A DNA stretch of 64,000 nucleotides from the NCBI GenBank assembly GCA_023450745.1, contig JAEXGR010000048.1, positions 1 through 64,000 on the forward strand, given 5' to 3'. Made by a program: the position numbers and the translations under genes. Shown one piece after another: positions 51,610 to 60,053 of the stretch (the stretch's first letter is position 1; every line of letters starts with the position of its first letter). The notes beneath the pieces were generated by a model that had not been told where the DNA came from, searched no databases, and worked only from the letters and a program-made list of their open reading frames with translations. Source of the stretch: Synergistota bacterium. GTDB lineage: Bacteria > Synergistota > Synergistia > Synergistales > Synergistaceae.

Positions 51610-51909
51610 ATGATGAAGGTTTTTTTCGATAGAGTAAAGAAAGCCGCCGCCCTGGCGCTGACCGTAACGGTGGTCGCCGCCGGGAGCGCTTTCGCCGCCC
51701 CGCAAAGCCCATGGATGCCGCCGAAAAATCACGGGCAGGCGATGAAGCGTATCAACCACGCTCCCGAGCCTCGGCCGGTGCCGCATTTCGCGCCGGCGCC
51801 CCCCGCCCCCCGCCGTCACGAAAGCGATTCCGGCGACACCGTCAAGGCGCTCGCCGTCGGCGCGGTCATCGGCGCCGTCGTCGGCAGTCTTGCCGCAAAT
51901 TCAAAATAG
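51610..51909 (+). CDS. Small exported protein with C-terminal glycine-zipper segment
   Basis: A 99-aa protein with a signal peptide (cleavage after AFA). The middle is Pro/His/Arg-rich (about 30-70), and the end is AVGAVIGAVVGSLAANSK, a Gly-zipper-like hydrophobic end. The ATG after GAGG was chosen out of three nearby. It shares its C-terminal style with the next gene (51995-52513), suggesting a pair of related envelope proteins. Function unknown. Confidence 0.65.
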   Translation: MMKVFFDRVKKAAALALTVTVVAAGSAFAAPQSPWMPPKNHGQAMKRINHAPEPRPVPHFAPAPPAPRRHESDSGDTVKALAVGAVIGAVVGSLAANSK

Positions 51910-51994
51910 ACGAGTTTTTCCGGGTCTCTGGGTAAACGCCCGGCCGCTGCACGTATAAATGGCAGCGATTTCAAAAAAGCGAGGAGGTGTAAAG

Positions 51995-52513
51995 ATGAAA
52001 ATTCTAAGCAGACCTGCGGCGGCGCTGACGCTGCTGCTGTTTGCCGCGGGAGGGGCCTTCGCCGCCCCGCCGGGACCGCCGCCTGGTCATAAGATGCCAA
52101 TGAGGCCCGGGCCGGTGAGAGTCAATAACCCCATGCCGGTAATGCACGGGCCTGGCGGCCCCGGCAGCGGCCCCCGTCCGGGAGGGCCGGGCCCGCATAT
52201 GCGCCCGCTGCCGCCTGGGCAAAACAGGCCGATGGGCCCCGGCCCGATGAGGCCGGGAGGCCCGCCGATGCCGCCGCGTCCCACTATGAGGCCCGGCGTT
52301 ATGAGGCCGCCGATGGGCCCGGGGCCTCATATCCCAGATTTCCGCGGACCCGGCTGGCAGGCGCGCCCGCAGCCGCGGCCCTATTATGGTTCCGGCTATG
52401 GCCCCGGCCCTCGCCGGGATCGTGACGACGACACTGGCAAGATCGTCCTCGGCATCGTCGGCGGTCTGATCTTGGGCGGGATCATCAGCAACGCGGCCGC
52501 CAACTCGAATTAA
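51995..52513 (+). CDS. Pro/Gly-rich exported protein with glycine-zipper end
   Basis: A 172-aa exported protein. A signal peptide (MKILSRPAAALTLLLFAAGG, cleavage near AFA) is followed by about 110 residues of low-complexity sequence made of Pro, Gly, Met and Arg with PGP and RPG words. A short acidic RDRDDD stretch and a hydrophobic Gly-rich end (VLGIVGGLILGGIISNAAANS) follow. GAGGAGGTG precedes the ATG. It probably anchors in or spans the envelope. Not recognised as a known family. Confidence 0.65.
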   Translation: MKILSRPAAALTLLLFAAGGAFAAPPGPPPGHKMPMRPGPVRVNNPMPVMHGPGGPGSGPRPGGPGPHMRPLPPGQNRPMGPGPMRPGGPPMPPRPTMRPGVMRPPMGPGPHIPDFRGPGWQARPQPRPYYGSGYGPGPRRDRDDDTGKIVLGIVGGLILGGIISNAAANSN

Positions 52514-52547
52514 GCGCCGTCTCTCGCCGGCCTGACGACCGGATGGC

Positions 52548-52583
52548 AAAAGGCGGAAGGAGAAACCCCCTTCCGCCTTTTTG
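52548..52583. terminator. Bidirectional terminator
   Basis: AAAAGGCGGAAGG and CCTTCCGCCTTTT arms pair around a short loop, with T-runs on both strands. It serves the convergent genes at 51995-52513 and 52648-53034. Confidence 0.85.
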
Positions 52584-52647
52584 CATGCCTGTAAGTTTAT
52601 TTCGCCGGTCATCAGTCTCCCGCGCCGCGGGAGGTGTCATCGGGTTA

Positions 52648-53034
52648 TCATGAACCGAGCTTGATCCTCTCGTATTGCGGCTCAAGCCTGTTATCGACGG
52701 TGATAGAGAATATTTCCAGAATTGGCAGCCGGCGCCAGATTATCTCGCCGCCCTCTTTCAGCGTCAGCCTGATGTCGCTGAGTCCGAGGATTTCGTCCCT
52801 GCCGATGCCGCAGGAGGCCTGGGCCTCGGCGGCGAGCGGCTTCGGGAGCCTGTTTGCCGACCACTGATTTTTCCCTGTCTGTGAGATGAATAACCCTGTG
52901 ATCTCGCGTCCGCTCTTGTTGACGATCTCCAGCGGCGCGCCGCCGCTCGCGCATTCGGCGGCGTGAAGGGTTTCCGCCGCCGGGAGCGTTAATATCAGAG
53001 CGGCCGCGGCTAGAAACAATAGATTCCGAAGCAT
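52648..53034 (-). CDS. Small exported beta-rich protein, 128 aa
   Basis: A signal peptide (MLRNLLFLAAAALILTLPAA) precedes a beta-strand-rich domain beginning LEIVNKSGREITGLFISQTG. This recalls a widespread family of secreted proteins with the EIVNxSGxxI pattern, of unknown function. Two Cys (CASGG and SCGIG) could form a disulfide in the periplasm. AGGGGTG precedes the ATG. It is transcribed alone, toward a shared bidirectional terminator. Confidence 0.7.
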   Translation of the reverse strand: MLRNLLFLAAAALILTLPAAETLHAAECASGGAPLEIVNKSGREITGLFISQTGKNQWSANRLPKPLAAEAQASCGIGRDEILGLSDIRLTLKEGGEIIWRRLPILEIFSITVDNRLEPQYERIKLGS

Positions 53035-53085
53035 CTTATCACCCCTGTCTTTAAATATTAAAGCAAGAAACGCTGGCCGTATTTC

Positions 53086-53745
53086 TCAGCGCCAGCGCTC
53101 GCGCACCAGAGGACTTTCGTCCCATTTCATCTCCGTAAGGAACGAACGCTGCGCCATTTCCGCCAGCGGGAGCTCGATTTCGGCCCGCATCGAAAGCGGC
53201 ACTTCAAGCCTCATGGCGACGTCGGCGCCGTACTCAACGCCTACGCGCTCTTCGGGGAAGCCCCATTTGCGCAGCGTTGTGGAGAGCGTCTTTGAGTAAT
53301 CGTAACCGCAGCGCAGCAGAAGCGCGTTGTGAAACTCCATCTCGACGGCGCCCGCCTGCTCCACGGCGAGTTCGGCCGCCGCCTTGTAGGCCTCGATCAG
53401 CCCGCGCACGCCGAGCTTGATCCCCCCGAAATAGCGTGTGACGACGATAAGGGTATTGGTGAGCTCATGGCGCTTGATCGTCCCCAGGATCGGCCGTCCC
53501 GCGGTTCCGGCGGGCTCTCCCGCGTCGGAACAATGCTCCAGCGCCGCGCCGCCGCCGATACGGTAGGCCCAGCAGTGGTGGTTGGCTTTCGGGTAGAGCT
53601 CAGGAAACTTTTTAATCGTCTCCGTCGCTTCGTCCGCGTCGAGCACGATCCTCACGGAGCCGATGAAGCGCGAGCGCTTCTCGGTGAACTCCGCGTCGCA
53701 GTCGCGGCGGGGCGCGCGAAAGGGGCTCAGTCGATCTGCGGCCAT
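53086..53745 (-). CDS. yigZ: YigZ / IMPACT family protein
   Basis: A 219-aa YigZ-type protein (PF01205 N-terminal, ferredoxin-like C-terminal domain). The motifs are ANHHCWAYRIGGG (near 65), CSDAGEPAGTAGRPIL (near 84) and VVTRYFGGIKLGVRGLIEAY (near 110). It is associated with translation regulation in eukaryotic relatives; bacterial function is not settled. The start overlaps the end of the HIT gene by 19 bases. It lacks a strong ribosome binding site of its own, so coupling is likely. Confidence 0.9.
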   Translation of the reverse strand: MAADRLSPFRAPRRDCDAEFTEKRSRFIGSVRIVLDADEATETIKKFPELYPKANHHCWAYRIGGGAALEHCSDAGEPAGTAGRPILGTIKRHELTNTLIVVTRYFGGIKLGVRGLIEAYKAAAELAVEQAGAVEMEFHNALLLRCGYDYSKTLSTTLRKWGFPEERVGVEYGADVAMRLEVPLSMRAEIELPLAEMAQRSFLTEMKWDESPLVRERWR

Positions 53746-54230
53746 ATCGCTTTCAGCCGGGAGTATGTCGAGGCGAGGGACTCGGAGACGACCCTTACCT
53801 CGCCGATGACGGGCATGAAGTTCGTATCGCCGTTCCAGCGCGGGACGATGTGCATATGCAGGTGCTGGTCGATGCCCGCGCCCGCCACCTTGCCGAGGTT
53901 CATGCCGATGTTGAAGCCGTGCGGCTGCATCAGCGCCGTCAGCGCCCGGACCGACTTTTGCACCAGCGCCGTCATCTCGCCGAATTCCTCCGCCGAGAGG
54001 GAGGTGACGTCCGCGGTGTGGCGGTAGGGGACGACCATGAGGTGCCCGGGGTTGTAGGGGTAGGCGTTCATGATCACAAAACAATGCTTTCCGCGCTCGA
54101 CGATGAGGCGTTTTTCGTCCTCGTCAAGCTTGGGGAAATTGCAGAAGATGCAGCCCTTCTCCTGAGGGTCCCCGTTGTCTGAGTTTGAAAGTATATACTG
54201 CATACGCCAGGGGGCGAAGATCTTATCCAT
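53727..54230 (-). CDS. HIT family hydrolase
   Basis: A 167-aa histidine-triad protein that hydrolyses or phosphorolyses nucleotides (Ap4A, AMP derivatives). The triad QHLHMHIVPRW lies near 132-142. A Zn-binding CIFCNF is near 27, and the N-terminal FAPWRMQYI with NAYPYNPGHLMVVPYRH are family signs. The ATG at 54230 was chosen because AAAGG lies 9 bases upstream; another ATG nine bases earlier sits too close to it. It forms an operon with yigZ. Confidence 0.93.
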   Translation of the reverse strand: MDKIFAPWRMQYILSNSDNGDPQEKGCIFCNFPKLDEDEKRLIVERGKHCFVIMNAYPYNPGHLMVVPYRHTADVTSLSAEEFGEMTALVQKSVRALTALMQPHGFNIGMNLGKVAGAGIDQHLHMHIVPRWNGDTNFMPVIGEVRVVSESLASTYSRLKAIWPQID

Positions 54231-54239
54231 ATCGGTCAT

Positions 54240-54532
54240 CCTTTCCGTCGCGATTTCTTTTGTGGAGCCGAGGTCCCGGTCCGCGTTATCATCCGCCGCA
54301 GGCCGGGCCTCTTTCGTCTCGCATATCTTCCCGCGGCTTCCTTAATCGCATATACATAATTATATTGCTTTTAATGGTTTTGATGGAGCCTATATTATAA
54401 AATAATAATATAATAGAGATGGAGTTACCATAAAAGGAGGAAATACCAGTCCACAGCGTCTGCATGCATTGTACAAGCAACGAAACTTGTTGCCTTGTTC
54501 TGCACAACTTAATTATACGAGGAGGAAAAGGA
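54240..54532. other. Gap before the SYLF genes, AT-rich, no gene
   Basis: It contains a GC-rich part near the HIT gene, then AT-rich sequence with a TATAAT at 54409-54414 lacking a good -35. An AAAGGAGG at 54435 has no ORF after it, and a small hairpin (GCAAC/GTTGC, 54478-54494) follows. Probably the leader of the next gene. Confidence 0.35.
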
Positions 54533-55231
54533 ATGAAAATCAGCAGGAAAATTACTATTTTTGCGCTGCTTGCGCTTCTCGTCGTCGGCGCGGCGCAGGC
54601 CGCTTTCGCGGAGACGGCGCACATGAGGCGAATCCGGCTTTCGACCGATCTTATCAATAAGATGGCGAAGGAGCAGGACGCCGACGCGCTTGCCGACGTT
54701 ATCAAGTCGGGCAAGGGCGTCGCCATCTTCCCGGCGGTGACGAAGGCGGGGCTCGGTATCGGCGGACAGACCGGCGAGGGCGTGGTCCTGCTGCGAAAGC
54801 CCAACGGCAAATGGAGCGGCCCCGCCTTCATGGGCATCAACGGCGCTTCGATCGGCTTCCAGATCGGCGTGCAATCTGTGGGGCTCGTACTCGTCATCAC
54901 CAATGAACAGGGGCTGCGGGCCTTTACGGGAGGCAACAGTTTTAAGCTCGGCGCGGACGTGGCGATCGCCGCCGGCCCAGTCGGGCGCGACACCTCCGCC
55001 GCGACGGACGGACGCGCGAAGGCCTCCATCTACAGCTATTCGATGTCCAAGGGGCTTTTTGCCGGCATCTCCATCGACGGCTCGGTCATCAACCAGAACC
55101 GCGACGCGAACAAGGCCTACTGGGGACGCGACATTTCGGCGGCCAACGCGCTGAAGAAGCCCGCGAGCGATAAACGGATTACGCCGCTCGTCAAGGCCCT
55201 CAACAATTTGATGAAAAAAGCTCCCAAATAG
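54533..55231 (+). CDS. Exported SYLF-domain (Ysc84/DUF500) protein, first copy
   Basis: A 232-aa protein with signal peptide (cleavage near AAFA) and a SYLF/Ysc84 domain, known to bind lipids in eukaryotic members. VAIFPAVTKAGLGIGGQTGEG, WSGPAFMGINGASIGFQIG and SYSMSKGLFAGISIDGSVI are typical. GGAGGAAAAGG precedes the ATG. A second copy follows after 184 bases (55416-56117) with about the same length and domain order. Both are likely periplasmic; role unknown. Confidence 0.88.
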   Translation: MKISRKITIFALLALLVVGAAQAAFAETAHMRRIRLSTDLINKMAKEQDADALADVIKSGKGVAIFPAVTKAGLGIGGQTGEGVVLLRKPNGKWSGPAFMGINGASIGFQIGVQSVGLVLVITNEQGLRAFTGGNSFKLGADVAIAAGPVGRDTSAATDGRAKASIYSYSMSKGLFAGISIDGSVINQNRDANKAYWGRDISAANALKKPASDKRITPLVKALNNLMKKAPK

Positions 55232-55254
55232 GTCCGGCCGCATACGTCAGAGAG

Positions 55255-55288
55255 CCGCTCCCTCGCCGCGCGAAGGGGCGGTTTTTTT
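55255..55288 (+). terminator. Terminator between the two SYLF genes
   Basis: CCGCTCCC and GGGGCGG arms with an inner TCGC/GCGA stem, followed by a seven-T run. Confidence 0.85.
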
Positions 55289-55415
55289 GTTGGCCAATGC
55301 ACGCGCACCGTCGATACGGCAATTTTACCGCCCCGCGCAAAGGCAATTTGCCATCTTTGCCGCCCGCGTTCTGAGGTAAAACTATAGTCAGAAAACAGGA
55401 GAGGGGCAACAGAAC

Positions 55416-56117
55416 ATGAAAAGACTTATCGGACTTTTTTGCTTCATGATAATCGCGGTATTCACCGTCATTTTCGTTAATGAGGCTTACGCGGCGGAGA
55501 GGCCGCTGTACGTGCGGCGCATCGAGATGGCGGCCGACCTGGTCAACAAGATGGCGCGGCAGGCGGACGCGGCGGGGATGGCCGACACCATCCGTTCAGC
55601 GAAGGGCGTGGCGATATTTCCCAACGTCGCCAAGGCGGGTTTCATAATCGGCGCCGAAGAGGGACAGGGCGTCGTGCTGCTGCGCACGGAAAACGGCGGT
55701 TGGAGCGGACCGGCCTTTATGGGGATTTCGGGCGCTTCGGTCGGTTTTCAGGTCGGGGCGGAGTCAATCGGGCTCGTGTTGGTGATAAATAACGAAAACG
55801 GCCTGCACGCCTTCACCGGCGGCAACAGCTTCAAGCTCGGCGCTGACGTGGCCGTCGCGGCGGGGCCGGTGGGCCGGCAGTTTGGCGCTTCGACGAACGC
55901 GCCGCTTAAGGCCTCCCTTTACAGCTACTCTATGGCCGAGGGGCTTTTCGCGGGGATCTCCGTCAGCGGCTCCGTGATTAATCAAAACAGAGACCTCAAC
56001 CTCGCTTACTGGGGTAAGAGGATGACCGCGCAGCAGGCGCTCGCCGAGCCGGCCACCGGTACGAAAGTACTGCCGCTGGTGCAGGCGCTGAACGGACTTC
56101 TGGAAGGGGAAAAGTAG
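55416..56117 (+). CDS. Exported SYLF-domain (Ysc84/DUF500) protein, second copy
   Basis: A 233-aa paralogue of the preceding protein. It has its own signal peptide (MKRLIGLFCFMIIAVFTVIF, cleavage near AYA) and domain features VAIFPNVAKAGFIIGAEEGQ, WSGPAFMGISGASVGFQVG and SYSMAEGLFAGISVSGSVI. CAGGAGAGG precedes the ATG. It has its own terminator, so the two copies can be expressed separately. The pair arose by tandem duplication. Confidence 0.88.
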   Translation: MKRLIGLFCFMIIAVFTVIFVNEAYAAERPLYVRRIEMAADLVNKMARQADAAGMADTIRSAKGVAIFPNVAKAGFIIGAEEGQGVVLLRTENGGWSGPAFMGISGASVGFQVGAESIGLVLVINNENGLHAFTGGNSFKLGADVAVAAGPVGRQFGASTNAPLKASLYSYSMAEGLFAGISVSGSVINQNRDLNLAYWGKRMTAQQALAEPATGTKVLPLVQALNGLLEGEK

Positions 56118-56175
56118 AAAAATACAGCGCCTCGCAACAAAAACGGCGCTTTAAATATACAGGAACCAGGCAGCG

Positions 56176-56224
56176 AAGCGGGAATATCCTTTCGTCAAAC
56201 GTAAGCGAATATTCCCGCTTTTTT
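56176..56224 (+). terminator. Terminator after the second SYLF gene
   Basis: AAGCGGGAATAT and ATATTCCCGCTT pair across a loop with six T after. It may also serve the convergent pst operon from the other side. Confidence 0.85.
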
Positions 56225-56235
56225 GCGGCGTCTCT

Positions 56236-56994
56236 TTAAAGCAGCTCCTCCAAAAACCCCTCCGCCGCCTCGCCGCGCGGAATTTCCTCCCGCTCAAGCT
56301 CGTTTATAACGCGGCCGCAGCTCAGGATCTTGAAGCGCGCGCCGAGCCGCCGCGCCTGCGCGAGGCTGTGCGAGACCATGATCACCGGTATTCGTTCTTT
56401 CAGTTTGTCCAGGTGCTCCTCGATCAGCTCCGCTGACTTTTTGTCAAGCGAAGCCGTCGGTTCGTCAAGCAGAAGGATGTCGGGTTCGAGCGCGAGCGTT
56501 CGCGCAAGGCACATCCGCTGCTGCTGACCGCCGGAAAAACTTGCGGCGTGCTGGTTTAAGCGGTCTTTCACCTCATCCCAGAGGCCGACGTCGCGCAGGC
56601 TTTTTTCCATGCGAAGCTCGGCCTCCTCCCTTTTCAGCCCCAACGTCAGCTCAAGCGGGAGCGTCATGTTTTTCCGCAGGGAGAGCGGCAGGGGGTTAGG
56701 GCTCTGAAAGACCATGCCGACACTGCGTCTGATCAGCGTTAAATCAGGTGCCTCGCTGCCGTAAATCGATTTCATACCGCCTGCTATCGAAAGCCGCACG
56801 TCTCCCTCTCCCGAATATCCCGCAAAGCTTTCATTCAGCCGGTTCAGAGCGCGCAGCAGCGTCGTCTTGCCGGAGCCGGAACGCCCCAGCAGGACGGTGA
56901 CGCCGCGGCGCGGAATGTCAGCCGTAATGCCGTGCAGCACCTCTTCGCCGTTAAAAGAGACGCATAGTCCCCTTATCTCAGCGCAATTTTCCAT
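56236..56994 (-). CDS. pstB: Phosphate ABC transporter ATP-binding protein
   Basis: A 252-aa ABC ATPase. Walker A GRSGSGKTT is near 37-45, SFSGGQQQRMCLARTL (signature) near 153, and Walker B ILLLDEPTASLD near 172; H-loop SHSLAQ near 208. It powers phosphate uptake with PstC/PstA. Lies 4 bases after pstA and ends the pstSCAB operon; no phoU follows on this strand. Confidence 0.92.
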   Translation of the reverse strand: MENCAEIRGLCVSFNGEEVLHGITADIPRRGVTVLLGRSGSGKTTLLRALNRLNESFAGYSGEGDVRLSIAGGMKSIYGSEAPDLTLIRRSVGMVFQSPNPLPLSLRKNMTLPLELTLGLKREEAELRMEKSLRDVGLWDEVKDRLNQHAASFSGGQQQRMCLARTLALEPDILLLDEPTASLDKKSAELIEEHLDKLKERIPVIMVSHSLAQARRLGARFKILSCGRVINELEREEIPRGEAAEGFLEELL

Positions 56995-56998
56995 GACG

Positions 56999-57877
56999 TC
57001 AATATATCCCCTTCCAGCGGCGCTCCATGCCTCTCTGGCAGAGCCAGGCGACCCCCATCAAAAAGGCGGAGAGCAGCAATAAAACCAGCGAGGCGCCGAA
57101 TCCGCGCAGCAGTTCGCTTTCGTCGGCATACTGCGCCGCGGTGTAATAGATCAAAAACGGCAGCGCTTCAAACTTGGCGGCGAGGCCCGCCGGCAGCCCC
57201 GAATTCACAACCACTCCCGTCAGCATTATCACGGCGGTATCCTCCGCCGCGCGCCCCATTGAGAGAATTATCCCGCCGAGTATGCCGCGCGCGGCGGCGG
57301 GGACCAGCAGGCGGCGCAGAATTTGATTTTCGGAAAAACCCAGCGAGGCGCCCGTTAATTCGAGCATCGGCGGCAGGCTCTCCAGTGAAGAGCGCGTCGT
57401 TACGACCAGCGCCGGCATCACGAGCAGCGCAAGGCAAAAGGCGGCTAGAGAAATGCTCGTCGTCGCGTCCGGCGCGAACGTATGCCGCAGCGCAAGAATC
57501 AGAACGAAGCCGAACAGCCCCATGACGATCGAAGGTACGCTCGCGAGCAGGTCTATGGCAAGCGACAGATTTTCCTTCGCGCGGCCCCTCGCGAAACGCG
57601 CGAGATAAATGCCGCAGCCGATACCCGGAAGCGCCGCCATGAGCATTGTGAGGGCGACGAGACAGAAGGTCCCCGCGAAAGCCGGCCAGATGCCGTCCCA
57701 TACCGGGCGAAGCCCCATTATCGCCTCATAGGCGGGAGTGTCGCCAAAAAATAGCGGCCGCCCCAGAACGGGAAGCCCCTTGTCGAGGAGGAAAAAAATC
57801 AGCGCCCCGCAGGCTCCAAGCACATATGCCGCCCCGGCGACGGCGATTATTCCGCAAAGGGTCAGCCGTCTTTTCAT
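56999..57877 (-). CDS. pstA: Phosphate ABC transporter permease PstA
   Basis: A 292-aa six-helix permease. Family signs are DLLASVPSIVMGLFGFVLIL (near 110), SLESLPPMLELTGASLG and the EAA-like loop ILRRLLVPAAARGILGGIIL near 190, plus GRAAEDTAVIMLTG. Its ATG overlaps the pstC stop by 4 bases. Full length. Confidence 0.92.
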   Translation of the reverse strand: MKRRLTLCGIIAVAGAAYVLGACGALIFFLLDKGLPVLGRPLFFGDTPAYEAIMGLRPVWDGIWPAFAGTFCLVALTMLMAALPGIGCGIYLARFARGRAKENLSLAIDLLASVPSIVMGLFGFVLILALRHTFAPDATTSISLAAFCLALLVMPALVVTTRSSLESLPPMLELTGASLGFSENQILRRLLVPAAARGILGGIILSMGRAAEDTAVIMLTGVVVNSGLPAGLAAKFEALPFLIYYTAAQYADESELLRGFGASLVLLLLSAFLMGVAWLCQRGMERRWKGIY

Positions 57878-58719
57878 CGCGTCTTCCTCGCGCGCAGCAT
57901 CCTGAAGAGGATATTCGCCCCGGTGCTCAGCGCAAGCAGGATGCCGCCGGCGACAAAGAGAGAATAGTAGGCCGTGCCGCCGACGTCCGAGGAGAGCACG
58001 AGCCCGATATGCGCCGTCAGCGTCCGGACCGCTTCAAAGGGCGACGCCGGATACTGCACGGCGTTTCCGGCCAGCATCGTCGGGACCATCGTATCCCCCG
58101 CCGCGCGTCCGAAACCCAAAAGCGCCGCGCCCCACAGCCATTCCCGCGAGGCCGGCAGCACGACGTAGACGAGATGTTCGGCGCGCGAGAGGCCGAGAGA
58201 TTCGGCTGTCAGGCGGCTCTCCCGCGCCACCTGGGCCACGGCGCCCTCCATCGTCAGCACCATCGTCGGCGTAATAAGCAGCGAGAGAACGAGCGTGGCT
58301 GTGAACCACGAGAAGCCCGAACCGCCGAGCCCGTCGCGTATCAGCGGCACGAGCAGGAAGACCGAAGCGAAGCCGTAGACGACCGTGGGGATCGCCGTCA
58401 TGAGGCGAAGCAGCGACGAAAGCAGCGAGGCACTGTATTTTTCACCAAAGCCGTGTATATAGCAGACGCAGCCGAAGGCGATCAGCCAACCCACGGCCAA
58501 CGAAGAAAACGAAAGCGCGACGGTCGCCGCGATCATCGGCAAAATGCCGAAGTCCTGAGTTTCGGGGTGCCAGATGGAGGTAAAAAGCGTTGGCCCGCCC
58601 ATAAAAAGCCCTTCCGCAGCACAGAAGGTGATAAAGACGAAAACGGTCGCCAGAAGCGCCGCTACATATAACGCCGAGGCGCGCAGCCAGAGCGGGGTGT
58701 TTGGTGAATCCATCATCAT
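57874..58719 (-). CDS. pstC: Phosphate ABC transporter permease PstC
   Basis: A 281-aa permease partner of PstA. RLMTAIPTVVYGFASVFLLVP, ESRLTAESLGLSRAEHLVYVVLP (EAA loop) and GFGRAAGDTMVPTMLAG are the PstC features. Three ATG codons in a row at the start make the first residue uncertain. The gene starts 59 bases after pstS, with a hairpin between them. Confidence 0.92.
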   Translation of the reverse strand: MMMDSPNTPLWLRASALYVAALLATVFVFITFCAAEGLFMGGPTLFTSIWHPETQDFGILPMIAATVALSFSSLAVGWLIAFGCVCYIHGFGEKYSASLLSSLLRLMTAIPTVVYGFASVFLLVPLIRDGLGGSGFSWFTATLVLSLLITPTMVLTMEGAVAQVARESRLTAESLGLSRAEHLVYVVLPASREWLWGAALLGFGRAAGDTMVPTMLAGNAVQYPASPFEAVRTLTAHIGLVLSSDVGGTAYYSLFVAGGILLALSTGANILFRMLRARKTR

Positions 58720-58736
58720 AGACCGCCTGTGGGCAA

Positions 58737-58770
58737 GCGGGGCGCCGAAAGGGGTTTTTCCGGCGCCTCG
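58737..58770 (-). terminator. Intercistronic hairpin between pstS and pstC
   Basis: GGCGCCG and CGGCGCC arms with outer GCGAG/CCGC pairing lie just after pstS. No long T-run, so partial termination or pstS mRNA protection is expected, fitting the need for more binding protein. Confidence 0.6.
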
Positions 58771-58778
58771 CAGGATTT

Positions 58779-59606
58779 TTACTTCTTCCGCGGAAGCGGG
58801 ATATAGCCGCTGTCCTTGATTATCTGCGCGCCTTCGGGCGAATAGATGTAGTCGATGAAGAGCGCCGTGAGGCCCGCCGGCTTGCCCTTAGTGTTCATGA
58901 ACAGGTCGCGCACGACGGTATACTTGCCGCTCGCGGCGTTTTCCTGCGTCGCCGTCATTCCCGCGAGCTTAGGAGCCTTGACCGACTTGTCGATATGGCC
59001 GATGCCCACATAGCCGATCGCGCGCGGGTCTTTCGCCACCGCGGTCTTCATCGCGCCGTTGGAATTGACGACGTTGGCCTTTGCCGTGACGCTGTTTTTC
59101 TTGATCGCCTTGTCGGTGAAAACTTCGCGAGTGCCGCTGCCGTCCTCGCGCACATAGAGGTTGATCTCCGCGTCTTCGCCGCCGACCTCTTTCCAGTTGG
59201 TGACCTTACCCGCGTAGATGTCGATTAGCTGCTCGAAGGAGAGCTCTCCCACCTTGTTGGCGGGGTTCACGACGACCGCGACGCCGTCGATCGCGAAGGG
59301 GAAGGTCTCGAGGCCGTACTTCTCGACTTCGTCCTTCTTCAGCGGGCGGCCGGTATTGCCGATCTCCACGAGTCCTTCGCCCACCTGCTTCACGCCTACG
59401 CCGGAACCGCCGCCGGCGACGGTGATGCGAATGTCGGGGTTCGCGCCCATAATGCGCTTCGCCGCCTCCCGCATGACGGGAATGTGCGCCGTACCGCCGG
59501 CGATATCGATCTTACCCTTCTGTCCTTTGAAGACGTCCAGCGGGGAGGCCGCAAAGGCCGTGGCCGCAAAGAGACATACTACTGCCGCGATGAGAAACTT
59601 CTTCAT
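58779..59606 (-). CDS. pstS: Phosphate-binding protein PstS
   Basis: A 275-aa periplasmic phosphate-binding protein. A signal peptide (MKKFLIAAVVCLFAATAFAA, cleavage after AFA) precedes a PBP-like domain with IDIAGGTAHIPVMREAAKRI, VAGGGSGVGVKQVGEG, TFPFAIDGVAVVVNPANKV, GKVTNWKEVGG and VREDGSGTREVFTDK (phosphate site). Length fits a compact PstS. First gene of the pst operon, with a long leader and a strong promoter. Confidence 0.93.
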   Translation of the reverse strand: MKKFLIAAVVCLFAATAFAASPLDVFKGQKGKIDIAGGTAHIPVMREAAKRIMGANPDIRITVAGGGSGVGVKQVGEGLVEIGNTGRPLKKDEVEKYGLETFPFAIDGVAVVVNPANKVGELSFEQLIDIYAGKVTNWKEVGGEDAEINLYVREDGSGTREVFTDKAIKKNSVTAKANVVNSNGAMKTAVAKDPRAIGYVGIGHIDKSVKAPKLAGMTATQENAASGKYTVVRDLFMNTKGKPAGLTALFIDYIYSPEGAQIIKDSGYIPLPRKK

Positions 59607-59911
59607 GGTGCAAAACCACTCCTCAGTATTTTTTTCTATTGATTTGATTGATGTCCTATTAGCCGCGAAAGACTAAATGACAGACCAACGATTGGCAGCC
59701 GCCGCCGGGGCGCTGCCATCTCGAAAACGCAACAATGCAGGGGGGAGAATTTTATATCAGGAGGCCGGAATCTTTATCTGGCCGGAAGTAAAGGCTCGGC
59801 GAAAAAAGAGCGTCCGGCGGCCGTGCAATGCATCCCGTGCATTTTATCAGCGCTAGATCACGTCATCTTTTTCCACCGTCCTTAAAATCGTTACATTATG
59901 TTTATCTATGT
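59607..59911 (-). other. About 300-base leader of the pst operon
   Basis: Sequence between the pstS start codon and the promoter. It holds AGGAG close to the start and no ORF of note. A CTGTCAT at 59675-59681 (minus strand) resembles half of an enterobacterial Pho box but lies downstream of the promoter, so it is not counted as a site. Confidence 0.4.
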
Positions 59912-59940
59912 AATATCACACTGAACCCGCTAAATGTCAA
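59912..59940 (-). promoter_or_regulatory. Promoter of pstSCAB
   Basis: TTGACA (perfect -35) and GATATT with 17 bases between on the minus strand. The start would be near 59905. Confidence 0.7.
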
Positions 59941-59991
59941 TGTATTTTTCTGGCGTAAAGTTAGAATTTAGGCGGAGCGACAAAAATAAAG

Positions 59992-60030
59992 GAGGGTCCC
60001 TCTTTTCGCGAAAGGACTCTCCCTGTTTTT
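59992..60030 (-). terminator. Terminator-like hairpin after mscL
   Basis: GAGTCC-TTT and AAA-GGGAC arms around CGCG form a moderate stem just after the mscL stop codon. T-rich sequence follows on both sides. Confidence 0.45.
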
Positions 60031-60053
60031 TGCCTGCCGTCAATGACGCGCCG

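Noticed and set aside
51995..52513. Tandem repeat or CRISPR-like structure in the Pro/Gly-rich gene
   Set aside because: The repeats are irregular codon-level low complexity within a secreted protein, without constant spacers.
59675..59681. CTGTCAT as Pho box for the pst operon
   Set aside because: Only half of the known box, located far downstream of the promoter.
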